64,000 bases of DNA. Origin: Toxotes chatareus. Its lineage: Eukaryota; Chordata; Actinopteri; Toxotidae. The notes beneath the pieces are model-generated. The model worked only from the letters and a program-made list of their open reading frames with translations. It did no database searches and was not told the origin of the DNA. The stretch lies in assembly GCA_016801885.1 (NCBI GenBank), contig CM028888.1, positions 13,439,170-13,503,169 of the forward strand. Reading direction: 5' to 3'. This document shows, one piece after another, positions 49,401-61,500 of the stretch (position 1 is the first letter of the stretch; every line of letters starts with the position of its first letter). A program made the translations under genes and the position numbers.

Positions 49401-52400
49401 CTGACGCCTACGCTCTGCCAGCAACCTGGTTGCCTCCTCTGCATTTGTTGTGCCAGCTGCCACCTTCCCCGTGGACATGCACGGTGCCGATTCTGCCACA
49501 TATGGAAAGACTGGTTTAAGAATCATCCAAATGTATTGAAACTGAATGTTGAGTAAGATAACAAATACTCTACTGCCATCACCTTTTGTCTTGTGTCCAT
49601 CATGAACACTGCTCTGTGTCTTCCTCTCTGACGAATCCACTTTGGGAGACATGTGGTCCTTTCTGTCCGGGGACTGATTTTTTTCAGATGTATCACCTTT
49701 GAGGCATTTCTCAGAAGTTTCACCCTTAGGTGATCTTGTTTTAGTGATTTCACTGCTGACCACATTCTTCTCGGCTTGTGAAGATGGATTCGTGCTGTTA
49801 ATGCTGGTATTCTTTTTCACTGGGGTCTCAGGTTTGGATTGTTCACTGTGTTTTTCCACCTTCTTGTCCTCGACTCTCCTGTCTCCATCACTTGACACGT
49901 TTGGACGGTGTCTTGTAGGTGAGTAATGGTACTGATGTGCATTGCTAGGAGACTGGGCACGTATCTTAGATGTCAGCCTGTACACAGATACAGATGCTTG
50001 GTTTAAGAATGAACTTTCATGATAGGAAAGAAAAGAGTGCTGTGGTCCTAACTGCCAGCCACCTTCTGCATCAGCATCAAACAAGTAATCTTACATGGAG
50101 GTAGAAGGGGAAGCCAAGTGCTTGTTGACGCTAGCAGGGGATTCGGATCTTCTCACAGGTGATCCACAACCTGGCGATGCAGTTCTTCTTTCTCTGCGCA
50201 GACGCTCTTTCTGTAAGCAGAGTTTTGGTGAGTCATCTGAGCGATAAAATTTTGTAGCTTGTATCCGTTGAATGTTTGATTCTTACAGAATTTCTGTTAG
50301 TATGGTATGTCAAGGCACAACACGTAATATGTGCAAGGACTGACCTTGGGGGTATTGGGAGTGGAATGAGAGCCTCCCTGAAGTCCAACTCTGCTGTGAT
50401 CTGCAGGGTTCAGTGAGCTGCAGAAAGGTGACCTGTGAGGACTGCATGGCGCTGCAGGATGACAAACAGGATACTTATCAAATCAAATGATGGTGGATAA
50501 AAGGTGACAGAGGGACATTAATACAGCACCCGGGAGGCGGGGGGGGCGGGGGGGTTGGGATTGCCGGGACAGTGTGTGTTGCTTTCAACTGAAGTTTCCA
50601 GACTCATTTTTGCAGCTGGCAGAGGTGGTACTGCAGTACAAATTAGTATGAGGGTCTGTTGTATTTTTTGCCACAATCTTTGACTTCAGGTGTAAATATA
50701 TTACGGATATAGGCATACATGTTTCACTGAGTGATACGTTTCTGTTTTCTGTTGTGGTAATCTGCTTTTGGTTTGGGCAGTAAAGCTGCAAACCCACAGC
50801 TCAAATGTAGAAAAATATTTCTCAGCATCAGATGCTATTCAACACTGTTTGTCAGCAATAGGTAAAAATACATGACAAACTTTGTCCAGGTCAACTCACA
50901 GTCAGCGCTGTCCTGTAGGACTTTCTGAAACTGACAGACAAATATGGAGGGAGACATTCTTGTTGTGAATCTGCCAGGAATTAGGTCGCTGATTTCCCTT
51001 CATTAGATTAGACCTGACTGACGCCTAAGGCAGGGGAGGATATTGAACACATGATTGGTTTTCAACTGCCAGCATGACTGATTCAGTGAACAGTCTGACA
51101 TAATGGAGTGTGTTAGCGCCACAGTTAGTCTAGTCATTTTTAGAAATGAAACCCTACGTTTCTGTACTACAATGCAGTAAAATGCAAGCACACACATACC
51201 AGCATGGTGGCCGTGAGCAAAAATCCCAAACCGAATTCCTATCATTTCTCACCGTGCCACACCCAAAACAATAACAAACAATGAAAACACACACACAGAC
51301 TTTGTACAAAAGCACAATCACAAAGGCAAAGGCCCTAAACATGGAAAGCATCGCACAACACTAGAAGCAGTTCTCTTGCCATCCCTTGTAACTTCTCATC
51401 CATCTGTCACCATCTGAAAAGAGTAATCTCTAAAGAGTGCAGCCATCTTAGTGAGGATGACTGTCTCAGCGTCTATTTTAGTGCACACATTCCTATTCTA
51501 GGTCATTTGCAATTAATCTCCAAAACCGTCTGCTCCAGGGGCCTGGAGTCAGCACCACTTAGCTTAGCTGCTTTCATTTCGAAACTCCAATCCCAGGTTA
51601 TCAAAAACAAAAATGAAACAGATACTACTATATTTCACATGCTGTGAAAATAATACCCTTCTGCGCTGGAGATCATTGAGATTTTCAAGTCATTTTGTCC
51701 AGTGTCCTTTAGCCTGTTTGCAATTACTGACAAGTTCTTAATCTGTGGCAACTAATCCAGAGGGTTGACCTCTGGGGGCTCTCTTCTTGGGAGACTTGAA
51801 CATATTGAAAGTATGTGTTTATTTAAAAAAAAGAAAAAAACATGTCACATGGGAATACTGGGCTGAGGGTGGTGTGTTTAACAAGATTAAGTCTATGAAA
51901 CAGCTGATGCTGGTGCATTTTCCTGTAGTCCTTTACTGCATGGTGGTCCTCATGAAGTCGTACCACAGAGCTAGCCTCTATAAGTGAGGAGAAAATAAAA
52001 ATCCTCCCAGAGCATTAGAAAGATGCGAATGTTTTGGATCGGTTTTGCCTGAAAAAAAAAGGTTAGATCATATTAAGATCCCTATTTCAGCACAAATGTA
52101 TGGAGATATGTCGGTACAATCACTGTCTTTTTTCAATGATAAATCGGTGGTAAATGATATTATCACAGAGCACAAACACAGCAAACATAACAATTAAGCC
52201 TGCAGTACATACACATTACTTGCCAGCGTACAGTTAGCACAAAAAGAAACCCTTTAAAAGTGTAACAACAGAGCAGCTTAACATGCATGAATCACATGAA
52301 GAGAACACATTTGCCTTTGGCTTAAGTTGAAGTTTCAGCCCACCTTAAGGCAAACCAGCAAAGAAACATGGTATCTTGTCGGATGAACAGGGAGAGATAT

Positions 52401-52944
52401 ACATTTAGGAGGGCAAAGGAGGGCTTGGGGGGGCTTAACTTTACCAGATTCGCTGACAGCAGGAAGGGGGGAGGCAATGCCATGGGAAAAGGCGGAGGCA
52501 GCAGAGAAAGGGAGTGGGGCATTCTCACTGTCACCTATAGGCAGCAGGCGGAGCAGAGCAGAGCAGAGCAGACAGAGCATTATGAACAGTTCATCTGAGC
52601 AATTCCTCATCCAGCTGTGGAGACCTGGATGAGAGTTAACATACCAGCAGGGATGTTGTAATGTACTGTAACCAGTCTTTTTACTTTAGTGTGATTAAAA
52701 GCCAGCTTTAGAAAATTTTCAACTTTAGAGACTTGCCAGTGCTAATATCAGCAAACAAACTGTGGCAGATAGAAATGCGCTGTGTTGTTTTGACATTTCC
52801 GTTATTTCAGTTTAGTTGTACATAGACAACAGCACGGATATGTAACTCCATCCTGTCTCTGTGGGACACCAGGAACACGTGTCTGCTCATGCGTACTTCA
52901 GCAGCCAGGCCGTCAGCAATAATCAGGCCAAAGGAGAGGCTCTG

Positions 52945-52981
<37 letters not shown>

Positions 52982-55900
52982 CTCACACACAGTAATACAT
53001 TAAAATGCAATCTTTCTGAAGAAAAAGCACAATCTTTTTTCCATTCTCTGCTCTTTCAGGTCTTTCACATTTATCTGTAACTCTTCTCTCCTCCATGCAT
53101 CCAAAACAATTTCTGCTTGCATCTATAAACTCTTTCCCTACCTGCTCCTGTAGGGCAACCCCTGCTCCAGCGTTTGGTCCTCTGTTCCAGCTGAAGGCTT
53201 CGCTCAAGAGAGCGTTTCATCAAGGCCTCCAACCGCTCCTGAAAGCACCACAGCAGAACCATCTTTTATTTGGCTCACAGTCCCTTCACCACTGGCTGTT
53301 TCTTTGTACTATCAGTATGTCACAGTCCAGCACAATAGTTTTTATGAATTTTAATTCATATAAAATGAGTCTCATATTAAAACAGATGAATTTCATAAAT
53401 CTATATGTCTAAAATGTGAAACCAGCATAGATCACTGCAGTCTTGCACACACACACACACACACACACAGGACCACAACATTTTTAATCAGCTGACCCTC
53501 TCCTCCTCGAGCTGCTGCCTCCTCTTCTCCTCCACTGCAGCTCTGCGGAGCTCCTCTTTCTGCCTCTGCTCCTCCAGCCGCTTCCAGCGTTCCTCCACTG
53601 TGCGTTCATACTGCAGCCGAGATCTGCGCTCCTTCTCCCTGATCAGCTGCTCCCTGGCCGCTGAAAGAGACCAGACACAGGTTCCCAGGAAAAAAAACGA
53701 ATGAGTTAACAAACCGATGTCGTTCCCTGTGGCTTTTTGTTATTGCCTTTGTCTTGCAGAGTTTAGGATATAAACCACAGTAGAAATAAAAGACAATCTC
53801 TTCACAAAAGACTTTTAAAAAATGGCGCGTTTATTTTTTTTTTTCTTCAAAACAAATGCTCAAAATTATCATTACAATGTGAACCCATGTGTGTGTGTGA
53901 GTGTCTGTGTCTGTGTATGTCTGTGTGTGTTACGGTGAATTTTATTTTGTCTGTAACACCACAGTCAAGACTAAGTCATGAAGATAGAAATCCTTGTCAC
54001 CATGAGGCAAATGCAGGAGCTAGAGGATTAACTGTGAGTGTGAGACCTACTTTTGTAGACTATTCTATGTTACTGCCTCTTTCTCTTGAGTGACAACACT
54101 CATCATATCAGGAACTCAGTGAACTCAAAATGAATCCTCCGTCTATGTAGCCAATTAAACTGTAGACACACACAAAAAAAACTTTGCAAGCAAACTGCAC
54201 AGGAACAGAATCCGAAAGGCATTTCAGTTCACGAAGTCAGGATCTTTATTTGCACTTGTGCCGAACAAAACCAGGACATCACCTACCCAGGCTTCTCTCC
54301 CTCTCCTCCCGTCTCTCTTTGGCTAATCGCATCCTGTCGTCTGTCTTCATGTAACCCTCCACAACTGAAAGATGAATGAACAAAAAAAAGGCAGTGGTAA
54401 TGCACCCAAATTACAGGAAAAGAGAAGAGGCAGATTACTAGAAGAAAAACAGTGAGACTTACTTTGTTTACCTGCATGGTTGTTACTGGTGTTAGCTGCT
54501 AGGTGTGAGGGGGACGCATGTCCATTTATGTGTGGCTTCTTCTCTGTGTTAGATGGAGCTGGCACCATGACAGAGGGAGAGAGAGCACACTCAGCTTTGT
54601 CTAAAGAGGCATGACATCAGCACCACGGCACTGAGCCGCAGTGCTGCTTTCTTACCACCAGAGGGATGCATGTGTTCAGCTCTGCGATAAGTGCATTGTG
54701 TTGCAAAATGCCAAGCACAGTATCCCCATGCCAAGGGCAAACTGCAGCAATATGCAGGAGAGGGGTGGAAACTGTCCTTGATGTGACAGTCATTCCACAT
54801 ATGCTGAATGTCGCTTTTGGTTATTGTTGCTGAGATTTTCTTGCTGCTTTCCTAATATGTATAGGTCTGGCGAAATAGTCCAAGTCAATGTGTAGTAAAT
54901 GATTTTCATCCAGATGAAAGCACTTGGAAGGAAAGCGTAAACAGAGTGTGACAGTAACCGGAGAGGATTACTCACTAGTTTTTCCGGTTCGGGCTGGGGA
55001 GCTGTGACTGTTTGTCGGAGATCTCTTGTCAGGAAGTAGAGTGATGGAAGGTGGTGCCATCTTTTCACCTAGCACAGAAAACAAATAAAAGGATATGCAG
55101 GGTATTGATCTAAACAACAATATCCTATTGTCACATCAATATCATAAATTGAAGTGGTTGTAAATGGAGAACTTTGTGGGTGTACAGCCAAGAAATTATA
55201 GTAAAAGGGTGTGTGTGTGTGTGTGTGTGTGTAAGATGTGTGTCAAATCATTGATGAGGGAGGGAATGACACATCCCACATTAACTCATAGTGTCCTAGT
55301 CAAACAAATGTCTTATAGGCTATCAGTGTAATAGTTTAAATACACAAAATAAATAGATATGAAATAAATCTATAATGTAGTAAGGATGTTGAGAGATGAC
55401 AAACAGTTTCCAAACAACTACATCTGCTTTTCAGCACCTGGAAGAGCGTCTTGGGTTTTTTTTTTTTCTAAGTGAAAGGTGAACTACAGAGTTAAAAAGT
55501 TTTAATTCCACAAATTCACTGAATCAGTATGTGCACTGTAGGCCAAACTGCCAACACAAAGTCAGTCGCTTTACTTGATCAAGTGAATTACTCTCTTTTC
55601 GGTCAGGGCTTTTATTGTGCACTGAAACCTGGCAGACAACCCTGACTTCTACTTAAATGTGGTTTGGCAGTCAGGAGAGCTGCTGCTGCTGCTGTATAGG
55701 TCTTTGTTCACTTTAACCTAAACTCTCACGCTCAACTGACCTAACTAAACTTATTACTGCACCCATTCATCATGCTTAACATGCATTATGTATGATTTTC
55801 CATGATAACATATCAGTGGCCACAGGGTAGTCTACCTGTCCAGGCACTACTCTTGAAACCTGTTGTTGGTACGACCGTTAGAGTCCAAATTACGTGTACA

Positions 55901-56775
55901 TTAAAATAAAAATTAAATGAAGATGGTTCAGCATTTGTCTTTATAGTATAGGTCTAAGATTAGCAACATACAGTGACCTGCATGGTCCCTGCAGCTTTTT
56001 CAGCACATTCTCAAAGAAGCAGTGAACCACTATGACAAGGGAAAGTCTAGATCCCCTCATGCCATTGTATCACATTTGATCTGTTTTCTCTTCTTTCAGG
56101 GCGTGGAGGGTGAAAAAGATTAATCTTCATCCTGTTCCCCAGTCTTCAACCCATAAAGTCATCAAACAATGGTTTGATGCTTTTAAGTATAATCCATGTG
56201 TCTGTCCTGTGTCATAGGCATCAATCCAGTCTTCCTCTCTACACCCATTTGAACCCTTTTTATCCGATTGAGTCGAGTCATCCCCCCCCCCCCTCCAAAA
56301 AAAAGAAAAAACCGGCAACACACATCCTGATTTTGAAATGACCCCTTAAATCTGTAATGTTGATATCTACACAATGGACAGACACACACAAAGAGGCACC
56401 CCAGTTCTGTTTTGCTCACTTTCTCTCGTGATAAAAGACCCAGTGATTTGGTTTCATGTCAAAAGGAAATTTTAAAAAAAAAGGTTCCTCTCATGGCCTG
56501 TAGACCTGCGTCCACTGAAAACAACCTGCACAGATGTATTTAGCGAATAAACAAACAAAACGTGCAGCGAAGGCGGATCATCACTGCACAGCCAGCGTCA
56601 TGCACATAAAGCGGTGGAAATGTCAATTGCGTCATTCATGGGTCCGCTTTAAATCGCGGCGCAAACACAACAACACAAAGCCCGACGGCACCATGAAACA
56701 TGGTGATACCAGCCCAGCCGACGTTACACCGAGCTTACCTGTTATTGCACTGGATGATGCGACTGTTTTCGCCAT
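46494..56775 (-). CDS. map7d2: MAP7 domain-containing protein 2 (microtubule/kinesin-1 cofactor)
   Basis: Eighteen exons: 56739-56775, 54976-55068, 54472-54600, 54287-54364, 53497-53660, 53142-53238, 52440-52534, 50900-50930, 50345-50451, 50095-50210, 49574-49977, 49345-49492, 49063-49243, 48878-48934, 48680-48730, 48426-48465, 46902-47580 and 46494-46752, about 921 residues. MAP7 proteins bind the microtubule lattice through an N-terminal coiled coil and recruit kinesin-1 through a C-terminal one. The first (about 90-190) carries KTDDRMRLAKERREERERS, EERWKRLEEQ and ERLEALMKRSLE. The second is about 465-592 and ends in RIEEIMKRTRK. The C-terminus EVQSMEV, SKEELISIPEFSPVNE and DCNKNLIGG matches human MAP7D2 closely, and linkage to pdha1 agrees. 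The 679-base exon 17 is lineage-variable and Lys/Gln/Val-rich. The exon 7 donor is ambiguous: the obvious GTAAAG breaks the frame, while GTTAAG five bases on keeps it. Confidence 0.88.
52947..52974. repeat. (CA)n microsatellite
   Basis: About 14 CA units in a map7d2 intron. Confidence 0.93.
53446..53469. repeat. (CA)n microsatellite
   Basis: About 12 CA units lie close to the donor of map7d2 exon 5. Confidence 0.93.
55209..55232. repeat. (GT)n microsatellite
   Basis: About 12 GT units in the first intron of map7d2. Confidence 0.93.
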
Positions 56776-56999
56776 GGCAACTGCCACAAGCAGAATACAC
56801 CCAAATGCAGGGACGTGCTGTCACCCCAAAACACTCTGCAGTGATTGCCAATGCAGCACAGTTATCCGTTTCTCTCCACAGCAGCAGCGGACAAAAAAAC
56901 AACCAGACACCATTCAACTAAAGAGTCTGAAGGTCATTATGAAGGCTGTAGATGATGGACGGGGCAGGACAGGAGATTCTTGTGTGCCCGGAGGAGAGA

Positions 57000-57034
<35 letters not shown>

Positions 57035-58551
57035 TGGTGCGACTGAAGAGGAGATGATGGTGCGCACACAATCGAGTTTACTACCGAGCGACCACACCGT
57101 GCGTCGCAGCGTAAGCCCGCCCCGACACACAGGCTATCATCACATTACCGGTGGATGGAGGAGATTTCCTCTCTTCGCACAGCTCAGCCATGCGCAAACC
57201 AAATTCAGACGACTTGGCTGCAGTGACAGTCGGCAGGAAGAGTCGGTGCATATAGTGTGCATCCTAAGAAGTGTGTCCTAAATTGAGTTTATTTCATACA
57301 CAAATAAATTACCCAGATAAATAATCTACTGTTTTACATGTCATGTTGAGAGACTGGGGCCTGTTAAATTTGTGATGTTGGTACCCTGTAGCATTATTTG
57401 ACTGTCTGATTTGGGACGAAATATACTATTGAAAATATATGGAAAATTCGAGTAGCTCCCTTTACTCTTAAATCTCTGCTTCCCAGCTCTTGTTAAAAAA
57501 AAAGAAAGAAAGAAAAAAAAAAGAGGTTGTCAATATTTTGATGAAGGTTACATTAAAAGTAAACTTGCTATTTTGCATTTTCTGTTTTTGTTTTTGAAAT
57601 GATTGATCAGGAAGAACACATATTGAGAAAGGAGGGTTAGTGATGTCCGCACAGATCAATACACTGCTAGGTACTGGTTTCTGTTGTCATGGCTATAAAC
57701 ATGTATCCCTAGTATTTGGATAGAGTCACACGTTGGATAACGGCTATCAGAATACAATATCTGATCATGGTGGATTAACCCACTATTGTGCCCTGGAACT
57801 AAAATTAGGCCTAGCTATGGGCCTCAGTATCCTCTCCATCCATCCAACTCTCTGTGCTCTCAGTGAATCTTACATAATCTGCCCATCAACTCTATTTTTC
57901 CTGCAGTTCCAAAAAAGAAATCCAGGTTAACTGTGGGTCAGAAAATAAATATATTTAAGAACATGCACCAATATAAAAAGCTTAATATTAAAAGCAAACT
58001 GGACAAATGGCCCTTCAAAATGATGGTGGGTTGGACAGTATGTTACAACTGGGCATTTATATTCACATCCAGGTACACCAGTTTTGGCAGAATTTGGATA
58101 ACTGGTGAACACAAATGTTCAGGTCAAGGTCCTGGTGGTCTCTTTGACAGCTCACAAACACAACACAGAGCAGGAAAACATGCTGTACATTGTTTTTTTG
58201 TTGTTGTTGTTTGTTTATGACTTTTGACAAACAAAAAGAACATTTATTTGTTCAGGTATAGCCCATTTTACATGTTTTTTTCTTATTTGATGAAATAATA
58301 ATGCTTTATTGTCATTTCTGTGTTTTGTCACCACACGCCAAATGTGTGTGTGCATCTATTTTACTTCATTTAAAAACGAATCGCTCCCTGGTGTTGTCAT
58401 ATTCGGGTCAGAGAAGAAGAGATGGCAGCAGCAGGTTTTTCCTGCCGGTATTGACGACAGCGAAGAAGAACGAGCGGACCCGGAAGGACAGAGCCTGTCA
58501 GAAGGACGGAGCCGTGCAGTGCGGGAACTGTGGTGAGCTAGCTCGGGAAAG
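56776..58551. promoter_or_regulatory. Head-to-head intergenic region of map7d2 and pdha1
   Basis: The two start codons are 1.8 kb apart and point away from each other. A CpG-rich part (about 56560-57130) with a CCCGCCCC GC box at 57116-57123 and a (GA)n run is likely the map7d2 promoter and 5' UTR. A second GC-richer part (about 58400-58551) just before the pdha1 ATG is likely the pdha1 promoter and 5' UTR. Promoter assignment is inferred from position and composition. Confidence 0.4.
57004..57030. repeat. (GA)n microsatellite
   Basis: About 13 GA units lie roughly 230 bases upstream of the map7d2 start codon, in its promoter or 5' UTR. Confidence 0.93.
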
Positions 58552-61500
58552 ATGCTGACCAATATATCTAATGTGCTGAGAGCTTGCGCCCAGAGAAATG
58601 TAAGTATACAAAGTTAAAACTCTGGACTTTCATAGCTAAACACTGCATTACAGTCTTCCTTAAATTGCTCCAGTGTTTACTCCAAACAGTACACTCATCT
58701 GGGTTCTGACCTTGTGAGGCCGAATGATAGCTTGTTTGGCTAACGCAGGGAAAAACTCCGCACAAAAATCTATACGACACCTTTCATGTGTTGGTCAGTG
58801 AAGGCCCAGCCTTTTAAAATTTTCCTTAATTTTACGAAGTTTAACTCCTTGTTTCGCAAAATACAGTTAGGGGCGGTCAGACATCTCATTCAGTGAAGTG
58901 TGGGGGAAATTGCATAACGTTTAAAGAATAGGCTTATTTTTATACCACTCGTCGTCCGTTCTCATTCATTTTCCTGCTGAGATTCATTTCCTTATGAAGA
59001 CTTTTCTGAAATGTATAGTACTTGTAGACAAAACCTAAAACAATTATTCATGCCAATTTAAAACACTTTTATTACATTTTTTCTAAAACGGTCAGCTGAA
59101 GAGATCACAACACAAGCTGAAAGGTGCTTGAGGATTTCTAGAGATGTCTTAACAAGCTGGTGGTAAATGGTTAAACACGGTTATAACTGAATTAACTAAT
59201 AGGAGGTGGAGATGATGGCCTGATGTTTGTCTCTTGTGCTGCACTTAAAAGGGAAAAAAAACCTAATTGTTTAATTTGCAGTGCTGGTATTTCATGCAGT
59301 TTTTATGTGGGCTAGGCTAATGTGCTGTCAGAATAGAAAAACATTGTTTTAATATTGATGCTTACACTTACTGTCTTACTTAGTTACAAATTTCAGTTCT
59401 TCTAAGCGCATTTGAAATCTGTCATTTTTGAAATCTTCTTCTCTCCCATGTCAGGGGGCTGCAGCGGTCATATCAGCACGCACCTATGCTGACTTCACTA
59501 CCCAGGCTACCTTTGAAATAAAGGTAAACTTCAAACACTAAGTTGTATTTTGAACGTATTTTGAAGCACGTGGCATTTTTTGTTGTGAATAATTCTGGGC
59601 TTTTCTTTTCTCTCCAGAAATGTGACGTCCATAGGCTGGATGAGGCCCCGGCCACTCAGGTGGTCATGACTCGCGATGAGGGTCTGCAGTACTACCGCAT
59701 CATGCAGACAATGAGACGTATGGAGCTGAAGGCAGATCAGCTGTATAAGCAGAAGATCATCAGAGGATTTTGCCACTTGTATGACGGCCAGGTTGAGTGA
59801 ACTGTAATTTTCTCCAATCTATATAACAAAAATCTATGAAGAGTTTCATCCCAGTCTTTGAGTAATTATTCATATTTGTCACCATGAGATGTGAACACTC
59901 CAGCAAGATTATTAAATGGCAAAGTTTGGCATTGAAATGCAGCCAGATACCACGCATCACCTTAAAACAGATGCTCACAGATGAGTAATGCATTAAAAAT
60001 GACGCAGCAATGGAAATGGTTTTTTAATTTTTTAGAGTACACCTCCACACGTAGGCCCACAGACACCATATCAAGCTGTTTGTTTTCTCTTCGTAGGAAG
60101 CCTGTGCAGTTGGTATTGAAGCATCAATTAATTTGACAGACCACCTGATCACTGCGTACCGTGCCCACGGCTACACTTACACAAGAGGAGGGACCGTGAA
60201 GGAGATCATGGCTGAGCTCACTGGTGAGTGCGCAATACTGAGACAAAACCTCATGTTTGAGTTTAACAGACAAATTGTTCTCATGTTTTTCTTTCACCTC
60301 AGCATTTACCGCCATGTGTTTTGTTTTTAATATACAGGCAGAAGAGGAGGTATCGCTAAGGGCAAAGGAGGCTCTATGCACATGTACTGTAAAAACTTCT
60401 ACGGAGGAAATGGAATTGTTGGAGCTCAGGTATATGACCAAAGTCTAGTAGGGTGTTTAACGCCAAACTTGCCAACTGGTCAAAAAAAAAATAAATGAAT
60501 TAATATAAAATTTAATAAGAGAGAAACAAAACTTCTTTTCTTTGCTTAGCATCAACCTGTAATAAGATATGAGTGTCAGACTACCATATCGAGGCAAATC
60601 ACGTAAAAGATTTAGCTTTGTACAAAAAAGTGTTTTATTAACAACAAATATGTATATCTATGTGATGCAGTTGTCAAGTGAAAACCCTGTAACTAAAACC
60701 TTTTTTTAAAACCGTTTTTATATATTTTATTTTATGACATCTATTGAAGGATTACATCCTTTGGGCTGATGAACTCACTGAAAAATGCTTGGTGATTGTA
60801 TCAACATGAGACTGTATCAGTGTTGCATTAAGCATCTCCTTGTAACATGATTTAAACTAGTGCTTTATGTTTTAAGGTCAATATAAACCTGACACATCTT
60901 GATTCTCCACAGGTTCCCCTTGGTGCTGGCGTAGCTCTGGCCTGCAAATATCAGGGCAATAATGAGCTGTGTGTCTGTCTCTATGGTGACGGTGCTGCCA
61001 ACCAGGTATGGCCCAGAAATCACTGCAGTTTTATCCTAGCTTTGTTCAGTTTACTGGTTGGGATCAATAGCAGCTTCATTTTCAAAGGTAGGGGACAGTC
61101 TTTCTCCAAAGTTGAAGATTTCATATTATTTACATACTTCATTGACATCACTGTGAGTGCCTGTAAATATGACGACATTAGAATAGCAGCTTTAATAATA
61201 AATTTATACAATTACACTTCAGGTATGCAGTGTATCAGAGCTGCTACTGATCTTATAGAAATCCTGCAGCTGAGCTAACCCAGGCTCCTTGCTGCACACC
61301 TTCAAATTCAAAATGGCATTCGACATAAAATTTGCCATAAGGAGAGAAGCAACATCTGCTTTGTAATGTACATCTAATGCGAGCTATCAAGATCTTTGGA
61401 GGAAAAAAAATCTTTATGCCACTTTAAAAAGAAATCCTTTGTGTACTTCACAGGGTCAGATCTTTGAAACCTACAATATGGCAGCACTTTGGAAGTTGCC

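Noticed and set aside
53887..53940. GT-rich stretch considered as an additional microsatellite
   Set aside because: It is an interrupted mixture of GTGT and GTCT words, too degenerate to call as a simple repeat.
56534..57046. 170-residue open frame on the plus strand
   Set aside because: It overlaps the map7d2 first exon and promoter, has low-complexity GA-repeat-encoded Arg/Glu at its end, and no similarity or splice support.
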